Origin: Pleurocapsa sp. CCALA 161
Lineage (GTDB): Bacteria > Cyanobacteriota > Cyanobacteriia > Cyanobacteriales > Xenococcaceae
Assembly: GCF_003003995.1 (NCBI RefSeq)
Contig: NZ_PVWF01000043.1
Location: 1-40,260, forward strand
Direction of reading: 5' to 3'
Length of the DNA stretch: 40,260 nt
Part shown: positions 26,087-34,700 of the stretch, piece by piece
Position numbering within the stretch: position 1 is the stretch's first letter
Layout: each line of letters starts with the position of its first letter
Translations under genes and position numbers: made by a program
Notes under the pieces: generated by a model
Told to the model about the DNA's origin: nothing
Databases searched by the model: none
Seen by the model: only the letters and a program-made list of their open reading frames with translations

Positions 26087-26515
26087 ATGATTGAACTTTT
26101 ATATTTAGCATCTCAAATTCAATGTGGTGCAGGTGGCAGCTTTTTAAATATTCAAGTTGATGTTTATCATCAAGAACAGTTAGTTAAAACAATGAAGGTT
26201 AATGAACGAGCCTTAATACCTGTTGGCTCTGTCAACGACTTAGATTTTCAGTATACAATCATTGATAATAACACTCGATGCAATTTACGCACTCCTACGG
26301 AAATGGCGTTAACACCTGATAGTCAACTACCCAACATAGCTGGAGTTTATGAACAGGATTCTGTCAAAACTTTACTTAGTGGTTTAAACAATTACGAAGA
26401 ATTATTTTTAGTTGAGTTGGGGACAACCGATCGCAACAGTCCTGCTTTTGATATGCAAGATGTTATCTTAAAAGTAGATAATAATCCCACTTCAGTCACC
26501 ATATATCCAGACTAA
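26087..26515 (+). CDS. Hypothetical protein, 142 residues
   Basis: A soluble, acidic protein rich in asparagine and threonine and predicted mostly beta: SFLNIQVDVYHQEQLVKTMK, LDFQYTIIDNNTRCNL, and a C-terminal DVILKVDNNPTSVTIYPD. There is no signal peptide or catalytic motif. It is not recognised. It ends seven bases before the stop of the converging DHH-CBS gene, so it is confined by real genes on both sides; the ATG at 26087 has no good ribosome-binding site. It is likely a real lineage-specific gene. Confidence 0.7.
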   Translation: MIELLYLASQIQCGAGGSFLNIQVDVYHQEQLVKTMKVNERALIPVGSVNDLDFQYTIIDNNTRCNLRTPTEMALTPDSQLPNIAGVYEQDSVKTLLSGLNNYEELFLVELGTTDRNSPAFDMQDVILKVDNNPTSVTIYPD

Positions 26516-26522
26516 TACTTGA

Positions 26523-29237
26523 TTAATATTTAGATTTTACATACTCGATCGCCATAGTGCGATCGCTAATTTGGTGATCCAGAGTTTTATTTAAAATATC
26601 ATCTAAAATCTGTTTATATAATGGCCCTGGTTTAAAACCCAGGGTTTTTAAATCGTTACCATTTAATAATGGTTTTACTTGAGATAAATTAGTTAAATAC
26701 AGCCAAATTCGACGACGATTCTTGAGCTTACTTTTGGCTGCAAATAAAATTAATTGTAAAAACTTATAAGGATATAATAGCTGATAAATTTGACTATTAA
26801 GCTGAGTTTTGGCTAGCCGACCTGCTAGTCGTGTTTCCCATATTTCTAGCTGTTCTAATCGCTGGAGACTATCTTTAGGTAATTGTAGATTTTCTGCCAC
26901 TATTATTCTAGACTTAGGAGATAGATGAGCAATCAAGGTTTCTAATCTAATTAACCAATGCTCGCTCGCTTTTGGTTCAAATAAAATCAACCACTTAGAA
27001 ACTAAGTGTAGTTCTCGATTTAAAGTGGGAGTTAAACTTAAATCTCGATCTAAACAGGTTAATGCATTGAGTTGGTCGAGCAGCTTAAGGGCTGGCTGCC
27101 AATAATTAGACTGGAGAATATACTTCAATTCCGCCCTCAGTCTAGTAGTTAAAGCGGGAGTTTGGCGATTTTCGTTGCGATCAGCTTCGCTAAGTCTTAA
27201 CTGATCGTATATTTGATTATCAATGGCATAGCGAATATATTCTTCTGTCTGGGGTTCAATCGTAAAACCAAGACGCACAGCAAATCTGACGGCGCGATAA
27301 ATTCTAGTGGGATCTTCAATAAAGCTATTGGCGTGAAGTACTCGAATCTGACGCGATCGCAAATCTAGTAAACCACCAAAAAAGTCTAATAAATCTCCTT
27401 TACGGGAATATTCACCTCGTTTAGGGGGAGTTAGGCGCACTGCTAAAGCATTAATCGTAAAATCTCGGCGGTATAAGTCCTGACGAATGGAACTAGCCTC
27501 AACCTGAGGGTTAGCTGCGGGATAGGGGTAAAATTCAGTACGAGCGGTAGCAATATCCATTAAAAGATTGCCCAAAACTGGATCTTGATGCCAAGTCAAA
27601 GCTGCGGTTTGAAACTCTCCATGAATTGTCACCTTGACTTGGGGATACATCTGCTCAATTACCGAGGCTAATTCCACTCCTGCTTGAGCATCCATGGAAC
27701 GATGATAACCATCCACCACTAGATCGATATCCTGCAACAATAAAGATTCCCAGTCGCTAGTGAGTAGAACATCGCGCACACCACCGCCAACTAGATAAAG
27801 ATTCCAGCCTCGTTCTTGGGCAGAGAAAGTAACTTGCTGGAGTAGTTGCCAAATAGAAGGTTCTAGGCGATTTTGCAGAGTAGACAAAAAATGAGAGGTG
27901 AGGCTTTTCTGCTCAGGATTCCTTGGGTTTTGAGGGGTCTGATCGTGAAGCTGACGTAACACATCAGTGCGAGTGACAATTCCAATTAACTCTCCCGCTT
28001 CAATTACCGGTAGTCTCCCTATATCATAAGTCACCATCACTGATTGTATTTCAGGCAAGGGGGTATCAGGTGCAATGGTTCTGAGGTTGCGACTCATGTA
28101 GCCTTTAACGGGAGAACGATCAAAGCCGTGATGAATCGCTAAATCTAGATCCCGACGGGAGATAATGCCCACTAGGCGATCGCTTTCATCTACTACCGAC
28201 AGCCCAGAATGACCATAGCGTAATAAAGTTCTTTGCGCTTCTTTAATCGTTGTGTCAGGGCGAATTGTCCTCACAGGAGAAGACATTAAATCTCTGGCGG
28301 TAGGGGGTTGAGGAATTTGATTAATTAGTTGAGTTAATAACTCCTTAAAAATCTGCTGAGGCTCATCTGTGGTCATAGACATAGAAGCAGCTTGAGCGTG
28401 ACCACCACCACCAAAAGGCGTAAATAGTTCATTGAGATTCGTTTCTGTCAAACGCGATCGCCCAATCACCACTAGCTTTTGACCCTTGCTCTTTTGATAT
28501 TGATGACCTAGCAAGATCGCGTCGCTTTCCGTTAGCTCAATTAGCCTGGCTGTTAGCGTAGACAAACCATGGACAAACTTATCTGTCTGCAACAAGACGG
28601 AGGCAACTGTATAACCCTGAACATCAGTACGCTGTAAATTATGGAGAGCATCTTTCAACAATTCCTGAAGCTGATGGTTTAACCCAGGCTCATTATATTC
28701 AGCAATCATGGCAATATTAGCTGACTGTTCCAGTAACCAGGCGATCGCTTTGGCATCACGAGGAGTTGTCTGTTCAAAAGTCAACGACCCTGTATCCACA
28801 TAAATCCCTAAAGCTATTGCTGTCGCTTCAAAAGGAGACAGGGTAATCTGTTGCTGCTGTAATAGCTCGACAATGTAGGTGGTAATTGCGCCTACCGCTT
28901 CGGCATGTAATTCTGTCACCGCAATATCTGAGGTGACATCTAAATGATGATCGAATACTTCAATCCGCTGCACAGTAGGCAAATTTAACCATGCTGCTGC
29001 TGTTCCCAGGCGATCGCTTTTTTGAGTATCAACGATATAGATAGTCGCGATCGTTTCTGGATAAATACTCCGCATCTCGGCAAAGTCAAACTCATCTCGA
29101 TATAGTGCCAAAAATTTCTTCACCGCAGGATGTGCGCCACCAGTTAGCACGATCTTGGCTCTTTTGAGCAGAGATAAACCAATTGCTGACCCCAAGGCAT
29201 CGAAATCGACGGTTTGATGGCAGAGAATTATATCCAT
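26523..29237 (-). CDS. DHH phosphoesterase-CBS-CBS-tRNA nucleotidyltransferase fusion
   Basis: 904 residues with three modules. Residues 1-310 are a DHH/DHHA1 phosphoesterase: QTVDFDALGSA, IVDTQKSDR, FDHHLDVT and FGGGGHAQAA. Residues 315-435 contain two CBS domains (ARDLMSSPVRTI; VKGYMSRNLRTI) that usually sense adenosine nucleotides. The rest is a class II poly(A) polymerase/tRNA nucleotidyltransferase: YLVGGGVRDVLL, the metal site DIDLVV, RRDFTINALAV and EDPTRIYRAVRFAVRLGF. All signature acidic residues are present. Such fusions are known in cyanobacteria and some other deep-branching bacteria and probably act in tRNA 3'-end (A- or CCA-) addition. Which bases it adds, and the substrate of the DHH part, cannot be read from sequence. 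ATG at 29237. Confidence 0.93.
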   Translation of the reverse strand: MDIILCHQTVDFDALGSAIGLSLLKRAKIVLTGGAHPAVKKFLALYRDEFDFAEMRSIYPETIATIYIVDTQKSDRLGTAAAWLNLPTVQRIEVFDHHLDVTSDIAVTELHAEAVGAITTYIVELLQQQQITLSPFEATAIALGIYVDTGSLTFEQTTPRDAKAIAWLLEQSANIAMIAEYNEPGLNHQLQELLKDALHNLQRTDVQGYTVASVLLQTDKFVHGLSTLTARLIELTESDAILLGHQYQKSKGQKLVVIGRSRLTETNLNELFTPFGGGGHAQAASMSMTTDEPQQIFKELLTQLINQIPQPPTARDLMSSPVRTIRPDTTIKEAQRTLLRYGHSGLSVVDESDRLVGIISRRDLDLAIHHGFDRSPVKGYMSRNLRTIAPDTPLPEIQSVMVTYDIGRLPVIEAGELIGIVTRTDVLRQLHDQTPQNPRNPEQKSLTSHFLSTLQNRLEPSIWQLLQQVTFSAQERGWNLYLVGGGVRDVLLTSDWESLLLQDIDLVVDGYHRSMDAQAGVELASVIEQMYPQVKVTIHGEFQTAALTWHQDPVLGNLLMDIATARTEFYPYPAANPQVEASSIRQDLYRRDFTINALAVRLTPPKRGEYSRKGDLLDFFGGLLDLRSRQIRVLHANSFIEDPTRIYRAVRFAVRLGFTIEPQTEEYIRYAIDNQIYDQLRLSEADRNENRQTPALTTRLRAELKYILQSNYWQPALKLLDQLNALTCLDRDLSLTPTLNRELHLVSKWLILFEPKASEHWLIRLETLIAHLSPKSRIIVAENLQLPKDSLQRLEQLEIWETRLAGRLAKTQLNSQIYQLLYPYKFLQLILFAAKSKLKNRRRIWLYLTNLSQVKPLLNGNDLKTLGFKPGPLYKQILDDILNKTLDHQISDRTMAIEYVKSKY

Positions 29238-29297
29238 TTGAGTTTTTCCTCATGGGCAAGGATAAGTAGCTTTCAGTTTAAACTTTATTGATGCCTT

Positions 29298-29335
29298 AAT
29301 AAAATAAGGGTAAATTGGCGATCGCCAATTTACCC
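29298..29335 (-). terminator. 28-bp perfect palindrome centred on HIP1, likely mscL terminator
   Basis: Bases 29308-29335 read the same on both strands: GGGTAAATTGGC, GATC, GCCAATTTACCC. The centre is GGCGATCGCC, containing HIP1. On the minus strand it is followed by TTATTTTATT, so it can serve as a terminator for mscL, which ends about 50 bases upstream on that strand. Confidence 0.65.
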
Positions 29336-29386
29336 CGAAGAACTAAGCCTTATTTCTATTGGCTAACAGCTAATAGCTTTACTTCT

Positions 29387-29821
29387 TTACCTTGTTTCCA
29401 TTACGTTAGTTAAACGCTCAATTGCCCCAGTAAGTCTTTCCTGAGCAACCAGAGTCGCATCAACTGTTTCTTCTTCTGCTATAGCCTCTTGACGAATTAG
29501 ACGTTTTTTAGCTTTCTCAAATGCTTGCACCAGTACATAAATACAAAACGCAATCACTAAAAAGTTGAGAACTGCCGCTAAAAATAAACCATATTGAACT
29601 CCTCCAGCAGATAGTTCAGCTAATCTTTTGACTCCAGCAGCCTTCATTGCGGGATTTAAGATTACAGGCGTAATAATATCGGCGACTAACGAATCAACAA
29701 TTTTGCTGAATGCAGCACCGATAATTACGGCAACTGCTAAATCAATCACATTACCACGCATAATAAAGTCGCGAAAGCCAGATAAAAATCCGCCTGCTGC
29801 TTCTGTTCCTCTTCTAACCAT
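29387..29821 (-). CDS. mscL: Large-conductance mechanosensitive channel MscL
   Basis: MscL is a pentameric inner-membrane emergency valve that opens on hypo-osmotic stress. The 144 residues include the N-terminal amphipathic helix FRDFIMRGNVIDLAVAVIIGAAFSKIV leading into membrane helix 1 with its glycine/alanine pore lining, a periplasmic loop (ELSAGGVQYG), membrane helix 2 (FLAAVLNFLVIAFCIYVLV), and a charged cytoplasmic C-terminal helix. Length and motif order are standard. The gene stands alone, with a candidate terminator behind it. Confidence 0.96.
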   Translation of the reverse strand: MVRRGTEAAGGFLSGFRDFIMRGNVIDLAVAVIIGAAFSKIVDSLVADIITPVILNPAMKAAGVKRLAELSAGGVQYGLFLAAVLNFLVIAFCIYVLVQAFEKAKKRLIRQEAIAEEETVDATLVAQERLTGAIERLTNVMETR

Positions 29822-29954
29822 GATTCTATAATCCTACTAAATTTAAAAGTTTTCTTATTTTTGTTTTTGTCGACTTAAAAATTATAAGTGTTTTGTATTG
29901 GAAGACAAATTTAAATTTCATAAAGAATTTACGTCAAATGTATCAAAGTAGTAA

Positions 29955-31133
29955 CTATTCTGATGAAGAATCTAAATTTTCTAACTGTTGCCAGCATAAA
30001 TATAACGCCCGAGGAACATGAAAACAGCCCTTCCATTTTCCACCTTTAAGATTTAGTAATAATTCTCCTCGACAGTTTAAATAGCCAAACCATTCACCAT
30101 ATTCAGAATCGGAAAAATGATTCCAAGTGTAGTTATGAACTTGCTCAAACCACTCTAAACATTCTGCTCTGCCAGTCAGATTAAAACCCATTAGTAATGC
30201 TACTAAAGTTTCCAAGTGTACCCACCACAATTTTTGATCCCACTCTAGTTGCTGGAGAGGATGTCCTTGTGCATCCATCAAATAATAAATACCCTGATAT
30301 TCTTGATCCCAACCAAACTCTAAAGTACTAATCACCACATCAACTGCCTGATTGATTAAATCCAAATCTTGGCGACGATGGGCAATATCCATCACAAACC
30401 ACATCGCTTCAATACCATGACCAGGATTAATTAATCTACCGTCAAAACAATCTAGATGTTCGCCTTCAGGGGTAACATTTTCATACATTAATCCTGTTTC
30501 AAGATCGCGAAAATCCTGCATCACTTCTTGCACTGTGCGCTCAAGAATTGCCTCGAACTCACTATCTCCAAGTAGCCAATCCATTTCTAAAGAAAGATTT
30601 GCTAAGATCATTGGTATGGCTAAACTTTTTAGCGATCGCGTTCCTGGATAAGCTTTATTATATTTACCCTTGGGATTATGCTGACGACGCAACACGTTAT
30701 TGTATGCTTGCAAAGCAATCTCTTGTGCCGACTCATCCCCCGAAGCTAAGGCATATTGACTAAAAGCCATCGCGGCAAAACAATCAGAAAATATATTATA
30801 AGGCTGCACCAAAGGCTTTCCTTGGCGGTCTAGCGCAAAATACCAGTTACCTTCTTCATCTCGACCATATTTTGCCAAAAACTCAGCACCATGACGGGCA
30901 ATATCGAGCCATTGGGATCTTTTTTCCAGACGATTGTAAAACATGGAATAAGTCCATACCTGGCGGTTTTGTAGCCAGATGAACTTATCGCTATCATAGA
31001 CATTTCCTGCTCGATCTAAACAGGTAAAATATCCTCCATATTGGCGATCGAGTGAATGCTTTGACCAAAAGGGCAAAACATTATCAAGTAGGGTGCTTTT
31101 ATATAGTTCAGCTAGTCTCTTAAATTGCTTCAT
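29955..31133 (-). CDS. N-acylglucosamine 2-epimerase (AGE family)
   Basis: Interconverts N-acetylglucosamine and N-acetylmannosamine, or a related sugar, in the cytoplasm. The chain is an (alpha/alpha)6 barrel of 392 residues, the usual length. His239 in [14 protein letters not shown] and His372 in [12 protein letters not shown] fall at exactly the positions I recall for the two catalytic histidines of the Anabaena enzyme, and WWVHLETL is also present. Homologues such as Synechocystis slr1975 need ATP as an allosteric activator. Cellobiose 2-epimerases share the fold, so the substrate is inferred. No sialic-acid or GlcNAc pathway gene is adjacent, though mraY lies 2 kb away. Confidence 0.9.
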   Translation of the reverse strand: MKQFKRLAELYKSTLLDNVLPFWSKHSLDRQYGGYFTCLDRAGNVYDSDKFIWLQNRQVWTYSMFYNRLEKRSQWLDIARHGAEFLAKYGRDEEGNWYFALDRQGKPLVQPYNIFSDCFAAMAFSQYALASGDESAQEIALQAYNNVLRRQHNPKGKYNKAYPGTRSLKSLAIPMILANLSLEMDWLLGDSEFEAILERTVQEVMQDFRDLETGLMYENVTPEGEHLDCFDGRLINPGHGIEAMWFVMDIAHRRQDLDLINQAVDVVISTLEFGWDQEYQGIYYLMDAQGHPLQQLEWDQKLWWVHLETLVALLMGFNLTGRAECLEWFEQVHNYTWNHFSDSEYGEWFGYLNCRGELLLNLKGGKWKGCFHVPRALYLCWQQLENLDSSSE

Positions 31134-31245
31134 CAGATTTTCAAGATAAACTTTTTCTTGTTTTTTTTGAACTTTGAACTTAGAGTCTCAAGCTAGAAAC
31201 TATAGCCATACAAAGTTAGATTAGGACAAGTTCAGTTAACTGTTC

Positions 31246-31391
31246 GTAGGTAGTAGGTAGTAGGTAGTACGGTCACGTTTTTTGTAGGTCGCGTTTTGGG
31301 TAAGAATCTTCTTACCCAAAAGCCGACCGTATGAAGCTTCACGTTGTACCCTTGTGGTATACAAAAAAGCTGACCTAGATAGTAGGTAGTA
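31246..31391. repeat. Heptamer array interrupted by a nested hairpin element (element A)
   Basis: GTAGGTA occurs 3.4 times at 31246-31269 and again at 31382-31391. Between them lies a 107-base palindromic element: outer arms GGTCACGTTTTTTGTA (31271-31286) and TACAAAAAAGCTGACC (31361-31376), and inside it a hairpin of TTTTGGGTAAGAA / TTCTTACCCAAAA with a two-base loop (31294-31321), extended by GGTCG/CGACC. The same heptamer on both sides suggests that the element entered or was copied inside a heptamer array. No gene is seen in the rest of the 582-base gap 31134-31715. Confidence 0.85.
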
Positions 31392-31715
31392 AATGTCTTA
31401 ACTTGAGTACGTATTGCTCTAGTTAATTTGCCAGAAAACAGATTAGAAATTTTTATTAAGTAACAACTTATCGGCAACATGTGCAAAAAGGTTGATGTTA
31501 ATCTATAAAAAGCGCCAAAAGCTATTGTTTAATCAAAGACAGGCTCGAATACGGGTTGTCATACCAAAGCTTTTTGTAGCCTTCGATTATCCATGATCAT
31601 GATATTGCATTTCTTGCTACTGAAGGTTATGTGATTGTTCAGCTACTATCGCGATGATTCCTAAGTTGGAAATTGATTTGAGGTTTATTTTAAGAAAAAT
31701 GCAGGAGTCTAAATC

Positions 31716-31997
31716 ATGACACCACTTAACAGCACTAGTGCCGATTTTGAGCAGGCTGCCTTAGCTAGATTCCGTTCATTAGCGGGATTTTTACCTCAAG
31801 ACTGCCGAATTTTTCGTGAATCTTGGGGTCGTTCTACAGTTGTGTGCTTAGATTTTGTCAATTGCCCTCACTTATTTAATATTGACAAAGAACAAGCACG
31901 TTCTTTGTCTCAGGCGATCGCCGAATTGAGTTTGGCAGATTCGATGATTTTTCGACTGGGTAATAAAATTGTGGGGTGGCAAAAAGTTACACCTTAG
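31716..31997 (+). CDS. Small conserved-looking protein, 93 residues
   Basis: A clear ribosome-binding site, AGGAG, stands about 10 bases before the ATG. The protein is soluble; its distinctive parts are FRSLAGFLPQDCRIFRESWGRSTVVCLDF, NCPHLFNID and ADSMIFRLGNKIVGWQKV (shown as separate stretches). It has three cysteines but no paired CxxC. I do not recognise the family. It runs convergent to the phosphoribulokinase-family gene, from which it is separated by 51 bases. Good start signal and neighbour-like codon use support a real gene. Confidence 0.72.
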   Translation: MTPLNSTSADFEQAALARFRSLAGFLPQDCRIFRESWGRSTVVCLDFVNCPHLFNIDKEQARSLSQAIAELSLADSMIFRLGNKIVGWQKVTP

Positions 31998-32048
31998 TTC
32001 TGAAGAGATTGAATTAAATTGCGAGATCGCTACTTTAAACTAATTAAG

Positions 32049-32978
32049 TCAGGATGCTGCTTTAAGCATATGATAGGTAATCAGCAACTGAGTCAAAGCC
32101 AAAGGATAGCTCTGTAAGGTTTCTCCTGTAGTTCCTACCAGTTTTCCTAGCTCTTGGTTTCCTTCCAAACTACAGAATTGACCCAGATAAGGCACGTCAC
32201 TACACATCATTTTTTCTAACTCTCTAACCTGTTCCATAGTGGCATGTCCATCTATTTCCAAAATATCCACAGGTTTACCCATATCGCGGCTCAAACCTAA
32301 GCGAATGGCCTCACCTAAATGATTTCCCTGAGCATTAAGAATTCTACTCAGTTCTGGGTGAGGAATAGTAGGACGTAAAATCAGATTGACATTCAGTAAT
32401 AAATCGTTACCCAAATTTTCTTCTGGAGGATAAAAAGAAACAACCATATCTGCCCATTCACGTTGAGGACGGATAAAAGCTTCTGAATCTGGCTCTCTTT
32501 GACGCAATTGCTCCATTACCTGTTCTTCGTTGTAACCTCTTTTACGAGTATCCCGTTTAATTTTCCAAGTGGCACGTAGAGATTCTGGGGGAGCAAGATA
32601 AGTTTTAACGTCATAGCTATCGCGCATTTGGCGAGTAGAATAGCCTAACAAGCCTTCGACAATAACATATTTACGCGGTTCAATATATTCTGGCGGATCG
32701 AACTCTCCTGTCGAGTGGTTATAAATTGGCTTAAGGATAGCTTGTCCTGCTCTTAATAGTGTTAGATGCTGCTCAATGATGTCTAAATAGTTGCAGTCGG
32801 GGTGGAGAGCGGAAATTCCCATTTTTGCCCGCTGGGCGCGGTCATAACGATGGTAATCATCAGTACAGATGATCGTCACCTTATCTTCTCCCAATACTTG
32901 AGCAATTCCCTTGGTTAAAGTCGTTTTCCCTGCTGCACTATCACCAACTATGCCAAGAATAATCGTTTTCTCACTCAT
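32049..32978 (-). CDS. Phosphoribulokinase-family protein, paralogue lacking regulatory cysteines
   Basis: 309 residues of P-loop kinase related to phosphoribulokinase: Walker A GDSAAGKTT at 13-20, VTIICTDDYHRYDRAQR, KPIYNHSTGEFDPPEYIEP and IVEGLLGYSTRQMRD follow the order of the Calvin-cycle enzyme. Compared with photosynthetic PRK, the P-loop cysteine (GDSGCGKS, Cys16 in spinach numbering) is alanine, although the ICxDDYH cysteine (Cys55) is kept as Cys38. The C-terminal pair of cysteines (CGRKLTC in the usual enzyme) is also absent. The chain is about 20-25 residues shorter. It is therefore probably a paralogue not controlled by thioredoxin/CP12, possibly acting on another sugar phosphate or uridine-like substrate. 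An excellent ribosome-binding site (AAGGAG) precedes ATG at 32978. A main prk is presumably elsewhere. Confidence 0.85.
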   Translation of the reverse strand: MSEKTIILGIVGDSAAGKTTLTKGIAQVLGEDKVTIICTDDYHRYDRAQRAKMGISALHPDCNYLDIIEQHLTLLRAGQAILKPIYNHSTGEFDPPEYIEPRKYVIVEGLLGYSTRQMRDSYDVKTYLAPPESLRATWKIKRDTRKRGYNEEQVMEQLRQREPDSEAFIRPQREWADMVVSFYPPEENLGNDLLLNVNLILRPTIPHPELSRILNAQGNHLGEAIRLGLSRDMGKPVDILEIDGHATMEQVRELEKMMCSDVPYLGQFCSLEGNQELGKLVGTTGETLQSYPLALTQLLITYHMLKAAS

Positions 32979-33055
32979 ACATTTCTCCTTCCAAGAAATA
33001 ATTGCTCAAACATCTCAAACATAGAATATATCGGATGAGTAACACTTGTAAAACG

Positions 33056-33102
33056 AAAAAAAAGACCCAGGCATTTAGCTTGAGATCTTTAAAGGGTGTC
33101 TT
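33056..33102 (-). terminator. Likely terminator of mraY
   Basis: On the minus strand AAGACACCC pairs, with a two-base bulge, to GGGTCTT over a 25-base loop and is followed at once by a run of T (the A-run at 33056-33063). It stands 20 bases after the mraY stop. Confidence 0.55.
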
Positions 33103-33122
33103 GAACTCGTTTGGCTTAGAGC

Positions 33123-34259
33123 TTAAAGCTTAGAGCTATTTGATAAATAAGCGATCGCGACGAGCAAAACATTAACTAAATAAAATACCCCTACCACTTG
33201 GGTTTCATTCCAGCCACTAAGTTCAAAATGATGATGAATTGGAGCCATTTTAAACAGGCGTTTACCCTTGCCATCTGCTCCCTTGGTGGCTTTAAAATAA
33301 GCAACCTGAGCAATGACAGAAAGAGATTCGACGAAGAACAGACCACTAATTAAAAACAAAGCCCAAAGATTATTGCTACTAAGCCCTACCGCAGCTAATG
33401 CGCCTCCTAAAGCTAGAGAACCCGTATCCCCCATGAACACCCTGGCGGGGTTACGATTATGTACCAAAAATCCTAAGCAGCTACCACTAAAACAGACACA
33501 AAAAATTGCCAGATCTGGGTAATCTAGTCCTAGAACTGCCCCTAGACCTAAAAAAGCGATCCCTCCTGTTCCCGCTGCTAAACCATCTACCCCATCCGTC
33601 AAATTAGTCGCGTTACTTTCTGCTGCTAAGACAAAGACTGCTAAAGGTAAAAATAGCCATCCTGTGGCAAGATTTAATCCTCCTGGGAGACTAATAGTGG
33701 CGATCGCCGCAGACTTGTACCAAAACAGCCACAGGGAAAAGAATGCCCCAAAAACTATTTGCAGAGTTAGTTTGAGGCGAGGAGAAATGCCTTGATTAGA
33801 TTTCCGCCGTAATACTTGCCAGTCATCAATCCACCCGATTAAGCCATAACCTAAAGTCACCAAACAAACGGCAATTAACTCTGGGGTAATCCCCACTGTC
33901 TGAGCGCTTTTGTCATCGCTAAAATTGACCCAGAGTAAACTCACAACCACTGCTACTGGAACAAAAAAAATTCCCCCCATCGTCGGAGTTCCTGCTTTTT
34001 TTAAGTGAGCCTGAGGACCATCTTCTTGGACGATTTGTCCTGTTTTTAACCGATTGAGCAGAGGAATGATGACTATTCCCAGCAAAGCGCTAACAACTGT
34101 ACAGACGAGCAGGGGGCAGAGTAAACTAAACTGTTCTAAAGAGAGAGAAGTGTATTCAGTGGCGATCGCACCGATAGTCAAAACGCAGGTCAGAGAAAGT
34201 AGCAGCGTCTTGCCAGAAGGAGCGATTAGTTTCTCGGCATCAAATGGTTTAACATTCAC
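33123..34259 (-). CDS. mraY: Phospho-N-acetylmuramoyl-pentapeptide-transferase MraY
   Basis: MraY makes lipid I from UDP-MurNAc-pentapeptide and undecaprenyl phosphate at the inner membrane, the first membrane step of peptidoglycan synthesis. The 378 residues have about ten membrane helices. The signatures are present: DGPQAHLKKAGTPTMGGIFF, the DD pair in GLIGWIDDWQVLRRK, the catalytic SNATNLTDGVDGLAAGT, FMGDTGSLALGG, and KMAPIHHHFELSGWNE. The N-terminus is somewhat longer than in E. coli. Start is GTG at 34259. No other division or cell-wall gene is adjacent, in keeping with the scattered mur genes of cyanobacteria. Confidence 0.96.
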   Translation of the reverse strand: MNVKPFDAEKLIAPSGKTLLLSLTCVLTIGAIATEYTSLSLEQFSLLCPLLVCTVVSALLGIVIIPLLNRLKTGQIVQEDGPQAHLKKAGTPTMGGIFFVPVAVVVSLLWVNFSDDKSAQTVGITPELIAVCLVTLGYGLIGWIDDWQVLRRKSNQGISPRLKLTLQIVFGAFFSLWLFWYKSAAIATISLPGGLNLATGWLFLPLAVFVLAAESNATNLTDGVDGLAAGTGGIAFLGLGAVLGLDYPDLAIFCVCFSGSCLGFLVHNRNPARVFMGDTGSLALGGALAAVGLSSNNLWALFLISGLFFVESLSVIAQVAYFKATKGADGKGKRLFKMAPIHHHFELSGWNETQVVGVFYLVNVLLVAIAYLSNSSKL

Positions 34260-34403
34260 AATTAAATTTTGCCAACTTACTAAGAAGATTAATTACTTGA
34301 GAACGATAACATAGCAAAAACTATTGGTTGCAGCAACAATATTTTCTTCTATCTGACTAGCAATTACGCTCCGCGCAGCCTTCGGATCGCCAAGATAATT
34401 TAT

Positions 34404-34616
34404 TTAATCATCTTCATCAAAATCATCATCCTCTCCATCCATCAACACGTCTAGATCTTCATCGGATTTAATTTTTTCAATTTCTACTGGTTCACGGGGA
34501 ATCAGACGGTTATTTGCTTTTAACCAATCCAAAAGAGAAGCCTCTTGTTTAAGAGGAATGACAATTGCTGGTTCATAACGAGGTTCTTGAACCAAAGCAG
34601 GATTTTTATGTTCCAT
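34404..34616 (-). CDS. DUF3134 family protein
   Basis: A 70-residue cyanobacterial protein beginning MEHKNPALVQEPRYEPAIVI. The core PLKQEASLLDWLKANNRLIPRE and the strongly acidic tail ending DGEDDDFDEDD are the pattern I recall for DUF3134. Function is unknown. A longer frame starts at 34682, but the added 22 residues (rich in serine, asparagine and tyrosine) do not look like family sequence, so the ATG at 34616 is preferred. No clear ribosome-binding site. It lies between mraY and a repeat element and is not obviously in an operon. Confidence 0.8.
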   Translation of the reverse strand: MEHKNPALVQEPRYEPAIVIPLKQEASLLDWLKANNRLIPREPVEIEKIKSDEDLDVLMDGEDDDFDEDD

Positions 34617-34700
34617 ATTAGAATAGTAAAGTTTGTGATTAGAGCTAGAAAATTTGGAAAACTGATGTTTATAGTTAATCAACAGCAGTAATTATTTTAC

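Noticed and set aside
31232-31486. 84-codon minus-strand ORF
   Set aside because: It runs through the heptamer array and the hairpin element, has no ribosome-binding site and a composition dictated by the repeats.
31501-31715. Possible tRNA or gene relic in the AGE-hypothetical gap
   Set aside because: No cloverleaf arms and no recognisable protein fragment in any frame.
34617-34682. N-terminal 22-residue extension of the DUF3134 protein
   Set aside because: The extension does not resemble the family, and an internal ATG gives the normal length.
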